From NCBI GenBank assembly GCA_947044405.1, contig CAMRHE010000355.1:620001-684000 (forward strand): DNA of 64,000 nucleotides. The letters are read 5' to 3'. The translations under genes were made by a program, and so were the position numbers. The notes beneath the pieces are model-generated. The model searched no databases and was not told the DNA's origin. It saw nothing but the letters and a program-made list of their open reading frames with translations. Shown here piece by piece: positions 47,016-57,385 of the stretch. The stretch's first letter is position 1, and every line of letters begins with the position of its first letter. The DNA comes from Leptodactylus fallax. Taxonomy: Eukaryota; Chordata; Amphibia; Anura; Leptodactylidae.

Positions 47016-48620
47016 CAGTACAGATCAAAAGTTTGGACACACCTTCTCATTCCAAGAGTTTTCTGTATTTTCATGACTATAAAAATTGTAGATTCACACT
47101 GAAGGCATTAAAACTATGAATTAACACATGAGGAATTAAATACTTAACAAAAGTGTGAAAGTGAAAATATGTCTTATATTCTAGGTTCTTCAAAGTAGCC
47201 ACCTTTTGCGTTGATTACGGCTTTGCACACTTTTGGCATTCTCTTGATGAGCTTCAAGAGGTAGTCACCTGAAATGGTTTTCACTTCACAGGTGTGCCCT
47301 GTCAGGTTTAATAAGTGGGATTTCTTGCCTTATAAATGGGGTTGGGACCATCAGTTGTGTTGTTCAGAAGTCAGGTGGATACACAGCTGATAGTCCTACT
47401 GAATGGAGTGTTAGAATTTGTATTATGGCAAGGAAAAAAGCAGCTAAGAAAAATGAGTGGCCATCATTACTTAAAGAAATGAAGGTCAGTCTGAAAAATT
47501 GGGAAAACTTTGAAAGTGTCCCCAAGTGCAGTGGCCAAAACCATCAAGCGCTACAAAGAAACTGGTTCACATGAGGACCGCCCCAGGAAAGGAAGACCAA
47601 GAGTCACCTCTGCTGCGGAGGATAAGTTCATCCGAGTCACCAGCCTCAGAAATCGCAGGTTAACAGCAGCTCAGATTAGAGACCAGATCAATGCCACACA
47701 GAGTTCTAGCAGCAGACACATCTCTACAACTGTTAAGAGGAGACTGTGTGCAGCAGGCCTTCATGGTAAAATAGCTGCTAGGAAACCACTGCTAAGAACA
47801 GGCAACAAGCAGAAGAGACTTGCTTGGGCTAAAGAACACAAGGAATGGACATTAGACCTGTGGAAATCTGTGCTTTGGTCTGATGAGTCCAAATTTGAGA
47901 TCTTTGGTCCCAACCACAGTGTCTTTGTGCGACGCAGAAAAGGTGAACGAATGGACTCTACATGCCTGGTTCCCACCGTGAAGCATGGAGGAGGAGGTGT
48001 GATGGTGTGGGGGTGCTTTGCTGGTGACACTGTTGGGGATTTATTCAAAATTGAAGGAATACTGAACCAGCATGGTTACCACAGCATCTTGCAGCAGCAT
48101 GCTATTCCATCTGGTTTGCGTTTAGTTGGACCATTTATTTTTCAACAGGACAATGACCCCAAACACACCTCCAGACTGTGTAAGGGCTATTTGACCAAGA
48201 AGGAGAGTGATGGGGTGCTACGCCAGATGACCTGGCCTCCACAGTCACCAGACCTGAACCCAATCGAGATGGTTTGGGGTGAGCTGGACCGCAGAGTGAA
48301 GGCAAAAGGGCCAACAAGTGCTAAGCATCTCTGGGAACTCCTTCAAGACTGTTGGAAGACCATTTCAGGTGACTACCTCTTGAAGCTCATCAAGAGAATG
48401 CCAAGAGTGTGCAAAGCAGTAATCAAAGCAAAAGGTGGCTACTTTGAACCACCTAGAATATAAGACACATTTTCAGTTGTTTCACACTTTTTTGCTAAGT
48501 ATATAATTCCACATGTGTTCATTCATAGTTTTGATGCCTTCAGTGTGAATCTACAATTTTTATAGTCATGAAAATACAGAAAACTCTTGGAATGAGGTGT
48601 GTCCAAACTTTTGGTCTGTA

Positions 48621-48623
<3 letters not shown>
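47016..48623 (+). mobile_element. Tc1/mariner element E (DD38E type)
   Basis: Left CAGTACAGATCAAAAGTTTG and right, inverse of CAGTACAGACCAAAAGTTTG, with inverted repeats longer than 100 bp that also include TGCCTTCAGTGTGAATCTAC. TA follows at 48624-48625; the left flank TG is altered. About 1.61 kb. A second copy of this family ends at position 35. Confidence 0.93.
47425..48463 (+). pseudogene. DD38E Tc1 transposase, one frameshift near the N-terminus
   Basis: The natural start appears to be ATG at 47425 (MARKKAAKKNEWPSLLKEM). A short deletion near 47490 shifts the frame. From about 47510 the reading frame is open for 317 codons to the natural stop: PSAVAKTIKRYKETGSHEDR, KGRPRVTS, then the catalytic part. 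Asp is in VLWSDESKFEIFG and FQQDNDPKHTS; Glu is in [12 protein letters not shown] count 38 residues between the last Asp and Glu, as in the DD38E (Intruder) group. Only the frameshift separates it from an intact copy. Confidence 0.88.
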
Positions 48624-48708
<85 letters not shown>

Positions 48709-48726
48709 TACATACACACACACACA
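48624..48726. repeat. (TA)n(CA)n microsatellite abutting Tc1 element E
   Basis: A TA run of about 26 units begins exactly at the TA target site, followed by CA units with a short ATTACATA break. Confidence 0.95.
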
Positions 48727-48865
48727 GTATATATATTTTTTTTTATTAAGAATTGGTCAGAATATTATTCTATTGTCCAATGGTTTTATTTTAACAATAT
48801 AGGAATAAAAATGTAGCACTCTTTCATATCAGAATTTGTGATAACCAGACAGACAACGTTCTTAC

Positions 48866-48936
48866 CATCAAAGAAATAATTTACTGAATCTGTGATATTT
48901 TCAGAAACCTGTTCTATCCTTTTCATGCACGGTTTG
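48866..48936 (-). CDS. topaz1: topaz1 exon 3
   Basis: 71 bp, with acceptor TTTCCAG|CAAACC and donor GATG|GTAAGA. Phase 2 in completes a Ser codon with exon 2, and phase 1 out passes a G to exon 4. It encodes KPCMKRIEQVSEN followed by ITDSVNYFFD. It is supported by the clean splice sites and by phase agreement on both sides. It lies about 240 bp beyond the DD38E Tc1 copy and its TA/CA microsatellite. Confidence 0.75.
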
Positions 48937-49201
48937 CTGGAAAGAAAAACAAACTTATCAGTATAATAAAGAAAGAACTAATGAACTATTACAACATACA
49001 GTAAGAATATTTTCACGTGGCAGATTTGCAGCTGAAACGTCTGACTGAAAATCTGTTCAGTACATCAGAATACATTTCAGCAACATGCGCATGAATTTCT
49101 GCATGCCATAATCAGATAAATTGAACAGTATATCAAACTTCTACCAGCTGTGTGTGAATATACTCCAATTATTCACAACTGTACACACTAAGATACACTG
49201 T
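48937..49201. other. topaz1: intron 2 next to exon 3, nothing recognised
   Basis: AT-rich sequence with no repeat ends seen. Confidence 0.35.
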
Positions 49202-49584
49202 TAGTGGTCGCTCACATTACCGCTGATTATCAGTAGTGTCCGTTGCTATTGCAGTACAAGATTTTAGCAATGGACACTAGCAGAACTGTCACAAATTCGT
49301 TAAAATTTCCATTTATTTCAATTGGATTTTAATCGTGTCCATTATACACCAAATCTGTCACATGTCCGACAAAAAAAAATTGACATTCAGGACTTGTGTC
49401 CATTAAAAAAAAACACAAAAAGGTTTCATGACAGATGAAGTTCCTTCCTCCTTTTTTTTTTTTTACCATTAAAGTATTTTTTCAGTCTGTGTATGCTCAG
49501 AAAGCAGAAAAAACCAAAAAAAAAAAAAAAAAAAAAAAAAAAAACACCTCATAACAGATTCAATGGTAGTGTGAACCAACCCTT
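49202..49584. mobile_element. short GGTTCACAC-ended element
   Basis: Left GTGGTCGCTCACATTACC and right, inverse of GTAAGGGTTGGTTCACACTA. Contains TGTCCGACAAAAAAA and GACTTGTGTCCATT, matching the interior of the 24478-24718 insert, and a poly-A run at 49517-49543. Confidence 0.6.
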
Positions 49585-49910
49585 ACATGTAATTATGAAA
49601 ACTGTACATCCATTACTACGACTGTTCCTCCCCAATTCAGCTGCGATGATTATCGGCAGCACATGCCTGTGTAAGGTGTGGATCATAAAAGAAGCTAAAA
49701 TATAGAAATGTTTATTTTTTAATCCACGCTTGGTTTATGCTTCAAAAACTGCATCTGCAAACCTGATTGTGTAAACTCTGATACACAGGGTGATGTGCTA
49801 CTGATAATCTTGCATTTTTTAATGCATGAGGTATATACACACAGATTGGCATCAAGTAAATGTGTGACTTAGAGTGAAGGTATAAAAAAAGGACATGCTG
49901 CTGTTTAACC
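49585..49910. other. topaz1: AT-rich intron 2 sequence, nothing recognised
   Basis: No repeat ends or open frames with family features. Confidence 0.3.
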
Positions 49911-50049
49911 CCTTTCCGCCGGTGGCATTTTCCGATTTTCATTTCTGACTTCTTCCAAACCCCACAACTTTATTTTTCCGTTCACAAAGCCATATGAAGG
50001 CTTAATATTTGCAGGACTAATTATTATTCATAAATGGTACCATTTATTA

Positions 50050-50400
50050 TTGATGAGAGTGGTGAAGCTGCGTATGCATGTATGTGACCTTTTACGGGCT
50101 CAATGCAATAGCGGATACTAGGTACTGCGCATGTGCGGATTGTACAAAACTCGCAATATGAGATCTTTTGGATATGTCATCACGCTGTCACGTATCTCGC
50201 AAGACTTTGAACGCAGAGATGCGTGCAGGTGATGCCAGTGGCGCCACTGATGGGGTACGTGGAGTATATATAAAAATGGGGTGGACGACCTCCACCTTGC
50301 AGCCCCCTGACTAAGCGTGGGCAAAACGCGCATTGGGGCTCAAGGTGGAGGTCGTGGTGACTGCCCAGGTATACATATCTGTATATATATTCATCATTGG
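50050..50400 (+). repeat. Penelope-type terminal/promoter-like segment
   Basis: GCGCATGTGCGG, a TATATATAAAAATGG TATA-like box (50264) and a 21-bp stem enclosing a hammerhead-like core. Matches the organisation at 42956-43340 and 35040-35470. Confidence 0.5.
50284..50354 (+). ncRNA. hammerhead-like core within a 21-bp stem, mutated
   Basis: GACGACCTCCACCTTG-AGCCCC pairs with GGGGCTCAAGGTGGAGGTCG. Between them lie CTGACTAAGCGTGGGCAAAA and CGCGCATT. Order and spacing fit a hammerhead with a minimal helix III, but the CUGANGA and GAAA boxes carry the G8 and G12 changes also seen at 35340. Confidence 0.4.
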
Positions 50401-50993
50401 TTATTTAATGAAACGGATGAGTGTATATGTAGATAGCCCTGTTTACATTTCCCATTATGGATACTTTCATTGGATATAGCAGTATAGGTTTATATCAAGA
50501 TATATGTAGATAACTGTTAAGGTTGTTAGGGTGGACAGTTTCATTGGATTCAATATAGGGATATATAAAGACAATCACGTGGATATAGATTGAACACTGA
50601 TGTGAATACATGAATTGTATATATCATATTTTTCTATATGAGGGGGTGATTAGAAATTTTTTTTTTTTTTTTAATTTAAAACTTTTTTTTTTTTTTACTA
50701 TTTTATTAGTCTCCCTAGGGGGCTTGAACCTGCAATACAACTGTATTAGACCAATATAAATGTCATAGATCAGCCTCAATAGTAATATTACTATTGTAGC
50801 CTGGAAGCCTTCATAAAGCTTTCAGCAGTCATAGGAACAAGCCGGTTCTTGCGATCTCACCGCGCAGGAGCCAGCCTGCAAGTCTGATCGCGGACATTAG
50901 CTACGGGTCTCCGCTGTACATTACAGTGGAGACCCAATAACTATGGTGGCCGCTCTGCAGACTATTACGGCGGATGTTGGGAAGCGGTTAATT

Positions 50994-51170
50994 CACTTCT
51001 GGTTTTGGCTGCGAAAACTGCACGCTTGGTCGGCAGCACAATAGCAGCCCAACAATAGTGGCAACCACATTTGGTCGCCAATTACAGAGCTGCATTTGTA
51101 TTAATCATTACGATTAATATAGAAAAAAATAAATACAGACATGCTACATCTAGGTCCACACAATGTGAGG
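50994..51170. other. topaz1: intron 2, unassigned
   Basis: Short stretch between repeats with no feature. Confidence 0.3.
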
Positions 51171-51440
51171 CTAGATTCACTCGGAGGAATCTGCCACAGA
51201 TTTGGGAGGGGATTCCACCCCCGAATCCGTTGCAGATTCAGTTCCGAATCTGCCTCCCATTATTGGCTCTTGCTGCAGGTTCCACGGCTTATTAGCCATG
51301 GATTCCTGGTCTCGGGAGTCCCTGCCAATTAGGCCCATTCATATGCAGAATGCTGATTTTTTTCAATCTCTGCCTCCCATTGAAAACAATGGGAGGCGGA
51401 TTCGGGGTGGAATCCACAACAAATCCCTACGTGTGAACCT
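51171..51440. mobile_element. short GGCTAGATTCAC-ended element
   Basis: Left GGCTAGATTCACTCGGAGG and right, inverse of CCATAGGTTCACACGTAGG. Contains GATTCCACCCC / GGGGTGGAATCC and CTGCCTCCCATTGAAAAC / GGGAGGCGGATT repeats in inverted order. Confidence 0.6.
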
Positions 51441-52030
51441 ATGGGTTTGTGTATAATTACAGGCAAAATAATGGGGGGGGGTCACTTAAAACAATTACCC
51501 CTGTTATCCTGGAGGGGGTAAATTCATCACCTTATCAGCAAACAAAAGAAACTCCATAGACTAAGTGGCACAATAGAAATGGCAGTATCAAATACAGTAG
51601 AAAGCAAAACCCACAGAATATTTTGGATTAACCATCCTGTGTTATAAACCTCAATCAGTATGAGCCAAGCAAAGTTAAAATAAATGTTCTATCTAAAAGA
51701 CTTACATTTTGTCCCACCAAACCACTTGACAGGGCTCAGTTTTGCAGTGACATGGAGGAATGTTCCTGCAGATTGAGGCTGAAATTGAGCAAGATACAAA
51801 GAAAGACGACCAATTTTTTTTCCATTCAATGTGGGGAGGTGGTGCCAATCATCAAGCCGGCACTATTGCACAATAACCACTCAGGAAGGTCTTCAGACCC
51901 CAAATTATAATGGTCAGAGGCCCAGGGGAGATATTGTGTCTGTGGAGGGGCCACTATGGGACATTATTCCTAAAGAGGTTTCCCAGGAATTAGATCAAAT
52001 TTTTTTTTTCCTATTTTCCTCCTAGGTGCG
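51441..52030. other. topaz1: intron 2, with a fragment of the TACCGTATTTT element
   Basis: TTCCTATTTTCCTCCTAGGT and GCGTCTTA at 52005-52035 match the right end of that family. The rest is unassigned. Confidence 0.4.
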
Positions 52031-52330
52031 TCTTAATATTTCACAGGGACAACAAACTAAATGAAGTGTTCCCAGATTTGACCCTCCTTGCAGGTAAACC
52101 ACCAAACGTAAGGAATCTTCTGGCTAGAAGTGCCCTTGGCACATTTCCATGCAACAGCAATAAATGCAAAACTTGTACCCACATCGTGTCAAAGCATGTT
52201 AATTTAACAAAACACTGCATGACTAAAATTTCGGGAACATTTTCATGCACAATCTCTAATGTGGTATACATGACACTGTGTACAAAGTGCCACAATGAAG
52301 GAATTCACACTGGAAAAACAAAAAGACCAG
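52031..52330 (+). mobile_element. Penelope-like element fragment, GIY-YIG region
   Basis: The open plus frame reads RNLLARSALGTFPCN, then KCKTCTHIV, GTFSCTISNVVYMTLCTKC and GIHTGKTKRPGG. This Cys-rich linker followed by VVY-x-CTKC and a GKT block is typical of the Penelope linker plus GIY-YIG endonuclease. Only about 95 codons remain. It differs from the other two remnants, so it is a distinct lineage. Confidence 0.75.
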
Positions 52331-52424
52331 GAGGAATTTACACAGGAAGTGTCAGCTGGATACCCCTCTGATCTACACCACAGCTTGTTAGTCTTTAAGT
52401 CCTGATCCTAAAAGAATGTCTCTT

Positions 52425-52627
52425 AAGGCTAGGCCCTACATAATGAAACTCAGCTGGAACGAATCACGTTTTTTCTGCAGCGTTTCCCCATTGCAGATTA
52501 CGCCAAAAATCAGCGGAGAGAAAAGTCCTGCATGGACATTATAGTCTATGGGGTCCACAGGTAACCGTTGTTTTAGCGAGCAGGCTCTGTCATTCGGGTC
52601 CCATGGTGGAAGTGTGAACCTAGCCTT
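52425..52627. mobile_element. short AAGGCTAGG-ended element
   Basis: Left AAGGCTAGGCCCTACAT and right, inverse of AAGGCTAGGTTCACACTT, bound 203 bp. Confidence 0.7.
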
Positions 52628-53991
52628 ACAGTAGTAAAAACAATCAAGAACGTAAAATGCACATCGCATAATACATAAACACAAAAACAATATAAACCTA
52701 AAAAAAGTACAACTTGCATAGTAAATGGGGTAAAAAAGATGCACAACCAGGAACACACATGCACGCTAATTCCCTTATTAAACCGTTTCCGCAGGTATAA
52801 TTGACATGCTGCGATTTTCAAAAACGCAGGCATATTTGAAAACGCAGCTTTTCTGCAATATGTGGATGAGATTACCAAGAGTCTCATTCACTTTGCAGGT
52901 ACTGTAAAACAGTGTTTTTTGCCGCAGCATTTCTGCAGCGGCAAAAATGCTGCATTTTCGCAAACGTGGGGTTTTAGCCTAAGGAATGAGAGAAAAATTT
53001 GGGAGTTCAAGCTGATAATTCAGATCATTGACAAAAGGACTCATATCTGGATTCATGAGCCCTTACATGGACACAATTCAACCCCCTCTATCAACCTCCA
53101 GATGATTCCAACCCCTTACTCCCATTACCTCAGTTTTATTACCCCACCTTATCTAACATATCACCTCATGCACTAATTGCCTCTGTGTAGCATCTTTTGG
53201 AAATGCCTGAAGGCGGCGCGCCTCTGTGCTCTGAAAGAATGCATTTCCCTGCACACTACCGTGTGCTAGCTGTGGAAAAAACAGGCCCATGTATTGTGGC
53301 CATTTTGCAGCCCAGGCTCAGTGAAGAAAGTGAATGGGTTCGTGGAGGCACGTGCAGCTGCATGTAGCTGTAAAGGGACACTAAACAAAAAATGCACCAA
53401 AAGAAAAACCCACCACTTTTTCTCCATTCACTTAAACATATGTCACACAATTAAATCTGAGAAAAGATATCAACTCCATCTCAGGAGATCAACCATGTCC
53501 CTCCTTCCTCCTTTTTACTGTCCTGTGTCTGACTGTAAAATAACTGTCTGCACTAGAACATAGAAAAAATAAAATATCAATCCCCACCTCAGTTTGTCTC
53601 CATCCAAGTATGGAAATAACCAAAAAATGCAGTGAATCCTTCCAGTAAGAAAATTCTCTGCAGGATTTTTACAAGGCAGTTTAATGTCAGAATCATGCAG
53701 AAAAGAGTGACAAGGGGAGAAATGTGTGTGTCTAGAGTGGGGGTATAATGAGCATTCCTTAACGCTGCAGCCTGATAAGCTATAAGGACATCCATATTTC
53801 TTATTTACTTTTAACATCTAGATTTAGTGTTCCTTAAATGGGACTGTACAGCAGGACAGGGGAACCATTCTCAGGAGCAGTTGGGGTACCAATGATTGGA
53901 CCCCCCCCCTCCACAATCATGACAACTTCAAAATTTGGAACAACTCTTTTAAAGTTATCCTAGCTCATATTGATCCTTCCAGTAAAGTTAC
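52628..53991. other. topaz1: intron 2 near exon 2, short repeats only
   Basis: A hairpin-rich stretch at 52790-52985 (GCCGCAGCATTTCTGCAGCGGC, AAAACGCAG) ends GTGGGGTTTTAGCCTAAGG, another GGCTA-type terminus. CCTTAAATGGGACTG at 53832 and ACAACTCTTTTAAAG near 53941 bound a possible 125-bp element just before exon 2. Confidence 0.4.
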
Positions 53992-56215
53992 CTTTCACAG
54001 GCTGGAGGCACAACCTTCTTCTGAACTTCAGATATCATTGGCAGCTTCTTTGCATTACAGTATTTCTTTGAAGAACGTCTCTCTTCATCAGTGGAAAAGA
54101 GCTCTGGGTCATCTTGAATGACATCAATAACTAGTATGTCCTCCTCATAAGCTTTCCATAGATCTATAGTGTGGCTATTAGACTTTTCCAGTGATCCTGG
54201 TGCATGTGTGACTGTGATATTCAACGCTTCATGTTTTACAAGGTCGTCTTTAGCAAACCATTCAGAAGAGTAGTAGTTGGATTGGCTATCTTCACAGTAA
54301 GATTGACTATGGCTGCACTTCTGATTCTCCTTTAGAACACTAGTACCCACTTCTTCCAGTGGGGCGGATGTAGAACAAACTTCATTTTTTAAGTCTTTGT
54401 TGGTGCTACATGAAACAGAAACATGCCCATGAAGTAATGTTATAGTCTCTTCATCAGGGACCTTGAAAGGATTAGTTATTGGTTTTTCAAATTCTGTTAC
54501 TGTTTTTGAGGGAGATTTGGGAAAGAGATGGGTATTATCTTCACGTTTTAACTGCTGCGCCTGGCACTCATCATTTGTGGTCTTATCTTGTGCACAATGT
54601 TCGCTACTTTCTGCACCCTCATTTTCCATAGAGGGTTCTGATGCTAGGGGAAAAGAGATTAGGTCACTTATGTCACTAGTACTTAATTGTGTCTCTGTCA
54701 CATCTTTATTCTCACTTGGAAGAGATTCATCCAGTGGGGAGTCACAAGAGGAAAAATGAACAGAGGAGCAGGTGTCATTTGGGGTCTTATCTTGTGCACT
54801 ATGTTCACTACATTCTGCATACATATTTTTCCTTGAGTGTTTAGTTACTGGGGGTAGAGACAGACTTGTGACACTAGTGCTAAAAAGTGTCTCGCTTACA
54901 CTTTTATGCTCACTAGAAAGTAATTCAACCAAAGTTGATTCAATGGAGGCAAGATGAGATGAACATTTGTCATCTGTGGTCTTACCTTGTGCACAATGCT
55001 CACTAAGTTCTACACCCATATTTTCCACTGAGGGTTCAGATGTTAGCAGCAAAGACAAGCTTGTGTCACTAGCACTTAATAGTGTCTCTTTTACATATGT
55101 ACTCTCCCTATAAAGTGACTCTTCCAAGGTGTCACAGGGAGCAACATGACAGGAGGTGCTTTCATTATGTAACTCCAACCTTCTCTTTTTACTTACTGAT
55201 TCACAGTCAGTGTCTTCTGTCCTTTCCTCAATGCTTTCCCCACCGACACTTTCAAACAGTGAATCCTTGTCATTTAAGTAAATCTCCAGAGAGTGCTCAG
55301 CCTCAATACCCAAGATAATAGTACTCTGGACATCAGCAGGTCTTTTCCGAGGTAGGTCTGAAACATGCGTTCTAGCACAAGAACACTTCCAAACGGTTTT
55401 TCCAGTGAATGGTATGACACGTTGACAGGTTACAATAAATCCTTTTTCTTGAGAAAAATCAGAACAAGAAGCTATACTGGAAGACTTCTGAAAGTCATGG
55501 TCGCTAATCTCCTCATCAGACACAAACGATGACTGAGAACGCCAGCTGCCCCATATGGTGCCATCTTTATTTTCTTGTTTAGTGGAGTTCAGTCCAGCTG
55601 ATATTATAGTGTTATTGTTAATTTTGTCCATTAAAGTCCCATTCTGGGACTCTCCATAGTTTGGCTCTGGTATGCTATCACATGTCATCTCCTTAGCTCC
55701 AGAGTCATTGGAGTTTAACTCAGAATTGCTTTCTTTGGAGTGGCTACTAATTTTTTGATCTCTTTTTCTAAAATTTAACTTCACTTTAAGGAGTGATGTT
55801 TTACGATTTTTATTATTTATAGTTGAAGTCGACTCAACATTTTCAATTTGATTTACGTCTATTGCAGCAATACTATCCTTGTCAGTAAGGGAGATGTGGG
55901 TTGGCATGTTCAGGTTTGTCAACATGCTCCCAAGTGCAGCTGGTCTTTTATTGGAAGAATGTATATGATAAAGACCTTTGCAGTTCGGTAACTTTACCAC
56001 AGGGTTTGGCAAGTCTGGAGAATGAACATGACAAGTCTTTGTTGAACATTTGGTCATGTTGCTTTCTGACATTTCAGACATTACAGCGTTTTCTTCATTC
56101 TGTAATACAGGCCACTTCTCACTTGCTGTCCTAAAGCAGTTTTTGTTCTGCTTTGCAGGGATTGTTTTTTCTCTCTTTTTCACAGTGGAAATGGCATTAA
56201 CATGTTCAGACCTCC
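53992..56215 (-). CDS. topaz1: topaz1 exon 2, large low-complexity exon with three tandem repeats
   Basis: The acceptor is TTTTACAG|GG and the donor GAAAG|GTAACT. It encodes 740 full codons plus split codons at both ends (phase 1 in, phase 2 out), about residues 378-1119. It is open throughout 2.2 kb, which is exceptional for this AT-rich DNA. The product is Ser/Thr/Glu/Asp-rich and looks disordered. A conserved-looking block reads VIPFTGKTVW followed by CSCAR, near residue 645. A second acidic block near the C end reads IDVIQDDPELF. Between them lie three tandem units of about 66 residues sharing SEHCAQ-KT motifs (54561-55157). A single giant second exon fits the TOPAZ1 gene plan. Confidence 0.85.
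54561..55157 (-). repeat. topaz1: three ~200-bp coding tandem repeats in topaz1 exon 2
   Basis: Three units of about 66 codons share the order ESL/ELL, ETLLS-S-TSLSL, EPS-ENMG, SEHCAQ-KTTDD, CSS. They are diverged at both DNA and protein level, so the duplication is not recent. Confidence 0.8.
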
Positions 56216-56647
56216 CTGTAAAACAAAATATTAAGTTAAATATATTTTGTAGGTTATAAATGTCAAGGTTTAATGAATCGACAGCATATACATAAAGTTA
56301 ATGGAAAGTAGTAAACTATGAACCAACACTTTAGAAAATGCTGTAATTCCTTTTTTTAGTAGACCAAAACCTTTCCTGACCAAAGCCCAACCATAACTAC
56401 AGCAGTTGAAAACCCTCAAAAAAATCATACGTTCATGGCATATTCAAAAGGGGATTTATCATCCAAACAGTATGATCTGTCATCAAGAAAGAAAAGTCAG
56501 AATAAAGTGTATTCTACTTTCCTTTTATCTTATTAAAACAGGTCTACAAAACGTAATAAAAATACAAGGGTTAAAGTGAACCCCTTAATTTTAAAAATGC
56601 AATCTAATCTAAGGCCGTATTCACACGTCCGCATTGAGTGTACATAT
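56216..56647. other. topaz1: intron 1 next to exon 2, nothing recognised
   Basis: AT-rich. TAAGGCCGTATTCACACGTCC near 56612 resembles the end of a short GTTCACAC-type element truncated by the SINE. Confidence 0.4.
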
Positions 56648-56885
56648 GCAGTCTAGCTCAGTGGTTACCACTGTTGCCTTGCAGTGCTAGGGTCCTGAAT
56701 TTGAATCCGACAAACATTAACAAGTTTGTATGTCCTCCCCATGTTTGTGTGGGTTTTTTTTTTTTCCATGTATGCCAATTTTCTTCCACATGCCAAAAAT
56801 ATACTGCTAGGTAAAACAACTGATCTTTATGGGTGCTGGGGATGAGCACCTGTACGGCAGCCACTAACTGCCCTAGCTCCACACC
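56648..56885 (+). mobile_element. tRNA-derived SINE
   Basis: CTAGCTCAGTGGTTACCACT (A-box-like) is followed about 40 bases later by GGGTCCTGAATTTGAATCC (B-box-like), the split pol III promoter of tRNA-derived SINEs. The body GTATGTCCTCCCCATGTTTG and TTTTCTTCCACATGCC is the conserved part of a vertebrate SINE tail. Diverged copy. Confidence 0.8.
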
Positions 56886-57191
56886 AAATATAGTTGTTTG
56901 GGAAAAGATTCCGGAATTGCATTTTATTCATTTAAATCTCTACTCACAGGTTTAGTGGATGGAGTCACTCAATGACTGACACTTCTAAATAGAGTTGTAT
57001 CTCAAAAATAGATGTTACTGAGTAGGACTGCCCACTGGAAACCCAGAATGAGCAGACATTTAAATGAGTAAAATACAAGTTCTGCTGAATCTGTTTCTAC
57101 AGACCTATATATCAATCTGCTCATCAATATCAGTCTTTGACAACCCCTTTAACTATAAATTTACTATTTATCCAAACAGACTTCATATCCA
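56886..57191. other. topaz1: intron 1, unassigned
   Basis: Ends CTTTGACAACCCCTTTAAC at about 57147, an AAAGGGGTTGTC-type terminus; its left partner is not clear. Confidence 0.3.
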
Positions 57192-57385
57192 AATGCTAGG
57201 TTCACACTAGCATCACCTCTCTGTTTGGGTCTGTTGGGGGACCTGAACAACGGAGAGGTGGACCGCTAAAATAGTGGCAACACATGGAGGCCGATGGAAC
57301 CCATTGACTATAATGGGGTCTGTTCGGTATTCGTGATTTTTTCTTCCACCAATTTTCAGTGGAACAAATGTGAACATGGCCTAAG
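57192..57385. mobile_element. short GCTAGGTTCACAC-ended element
   Basis: Left AATGCTAGGTTCACACTAG and right, inverse of CCTTAGGCCATGTTCACATT, bound about 194 bp. Contains GGGTCTGTTGGGGGACCTG. Confidence 0.65.

Larger units (their letters stand above)
49911..50993. mobile_element. possible second TTAA-ended element, invaded by a Penelope segment
   Basis: TTTAACCCCTTTCCGCCGG at the left and GGGAAGCGGTTAA at the right resemble the ends of the element at 44244-45374. The interior 50690-50985 is an inverted copy of the TACCGTATTTT-family body (CCCTAGGGGGCTTGAACC, CTATTACGGCGGATG). 50050-50640 is Penelope-like. Confidence 0.5.

Noticed and set aside
47510..47512. A start codon at TTG for the DD38E transposase frame
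   Set aside because: Vertebrate genes start at ATG; the natural start at 47425 is out of frame because of a small deletion, so the copy is treated as a pseudogene.
56181..56183. Open frame of exon 2 starting at GTG as an independent protein
   Set aside because: The frame continues upstream to a clear acceptor at 56215 and joins exon 1 in phase; GTG is an internal Val codon.
56648..56720. A functional tRNA gene
   Set aside because: A- and B-box-like motifs are present, but no cloverleaf pairing is evident and the body continues as a SINE.
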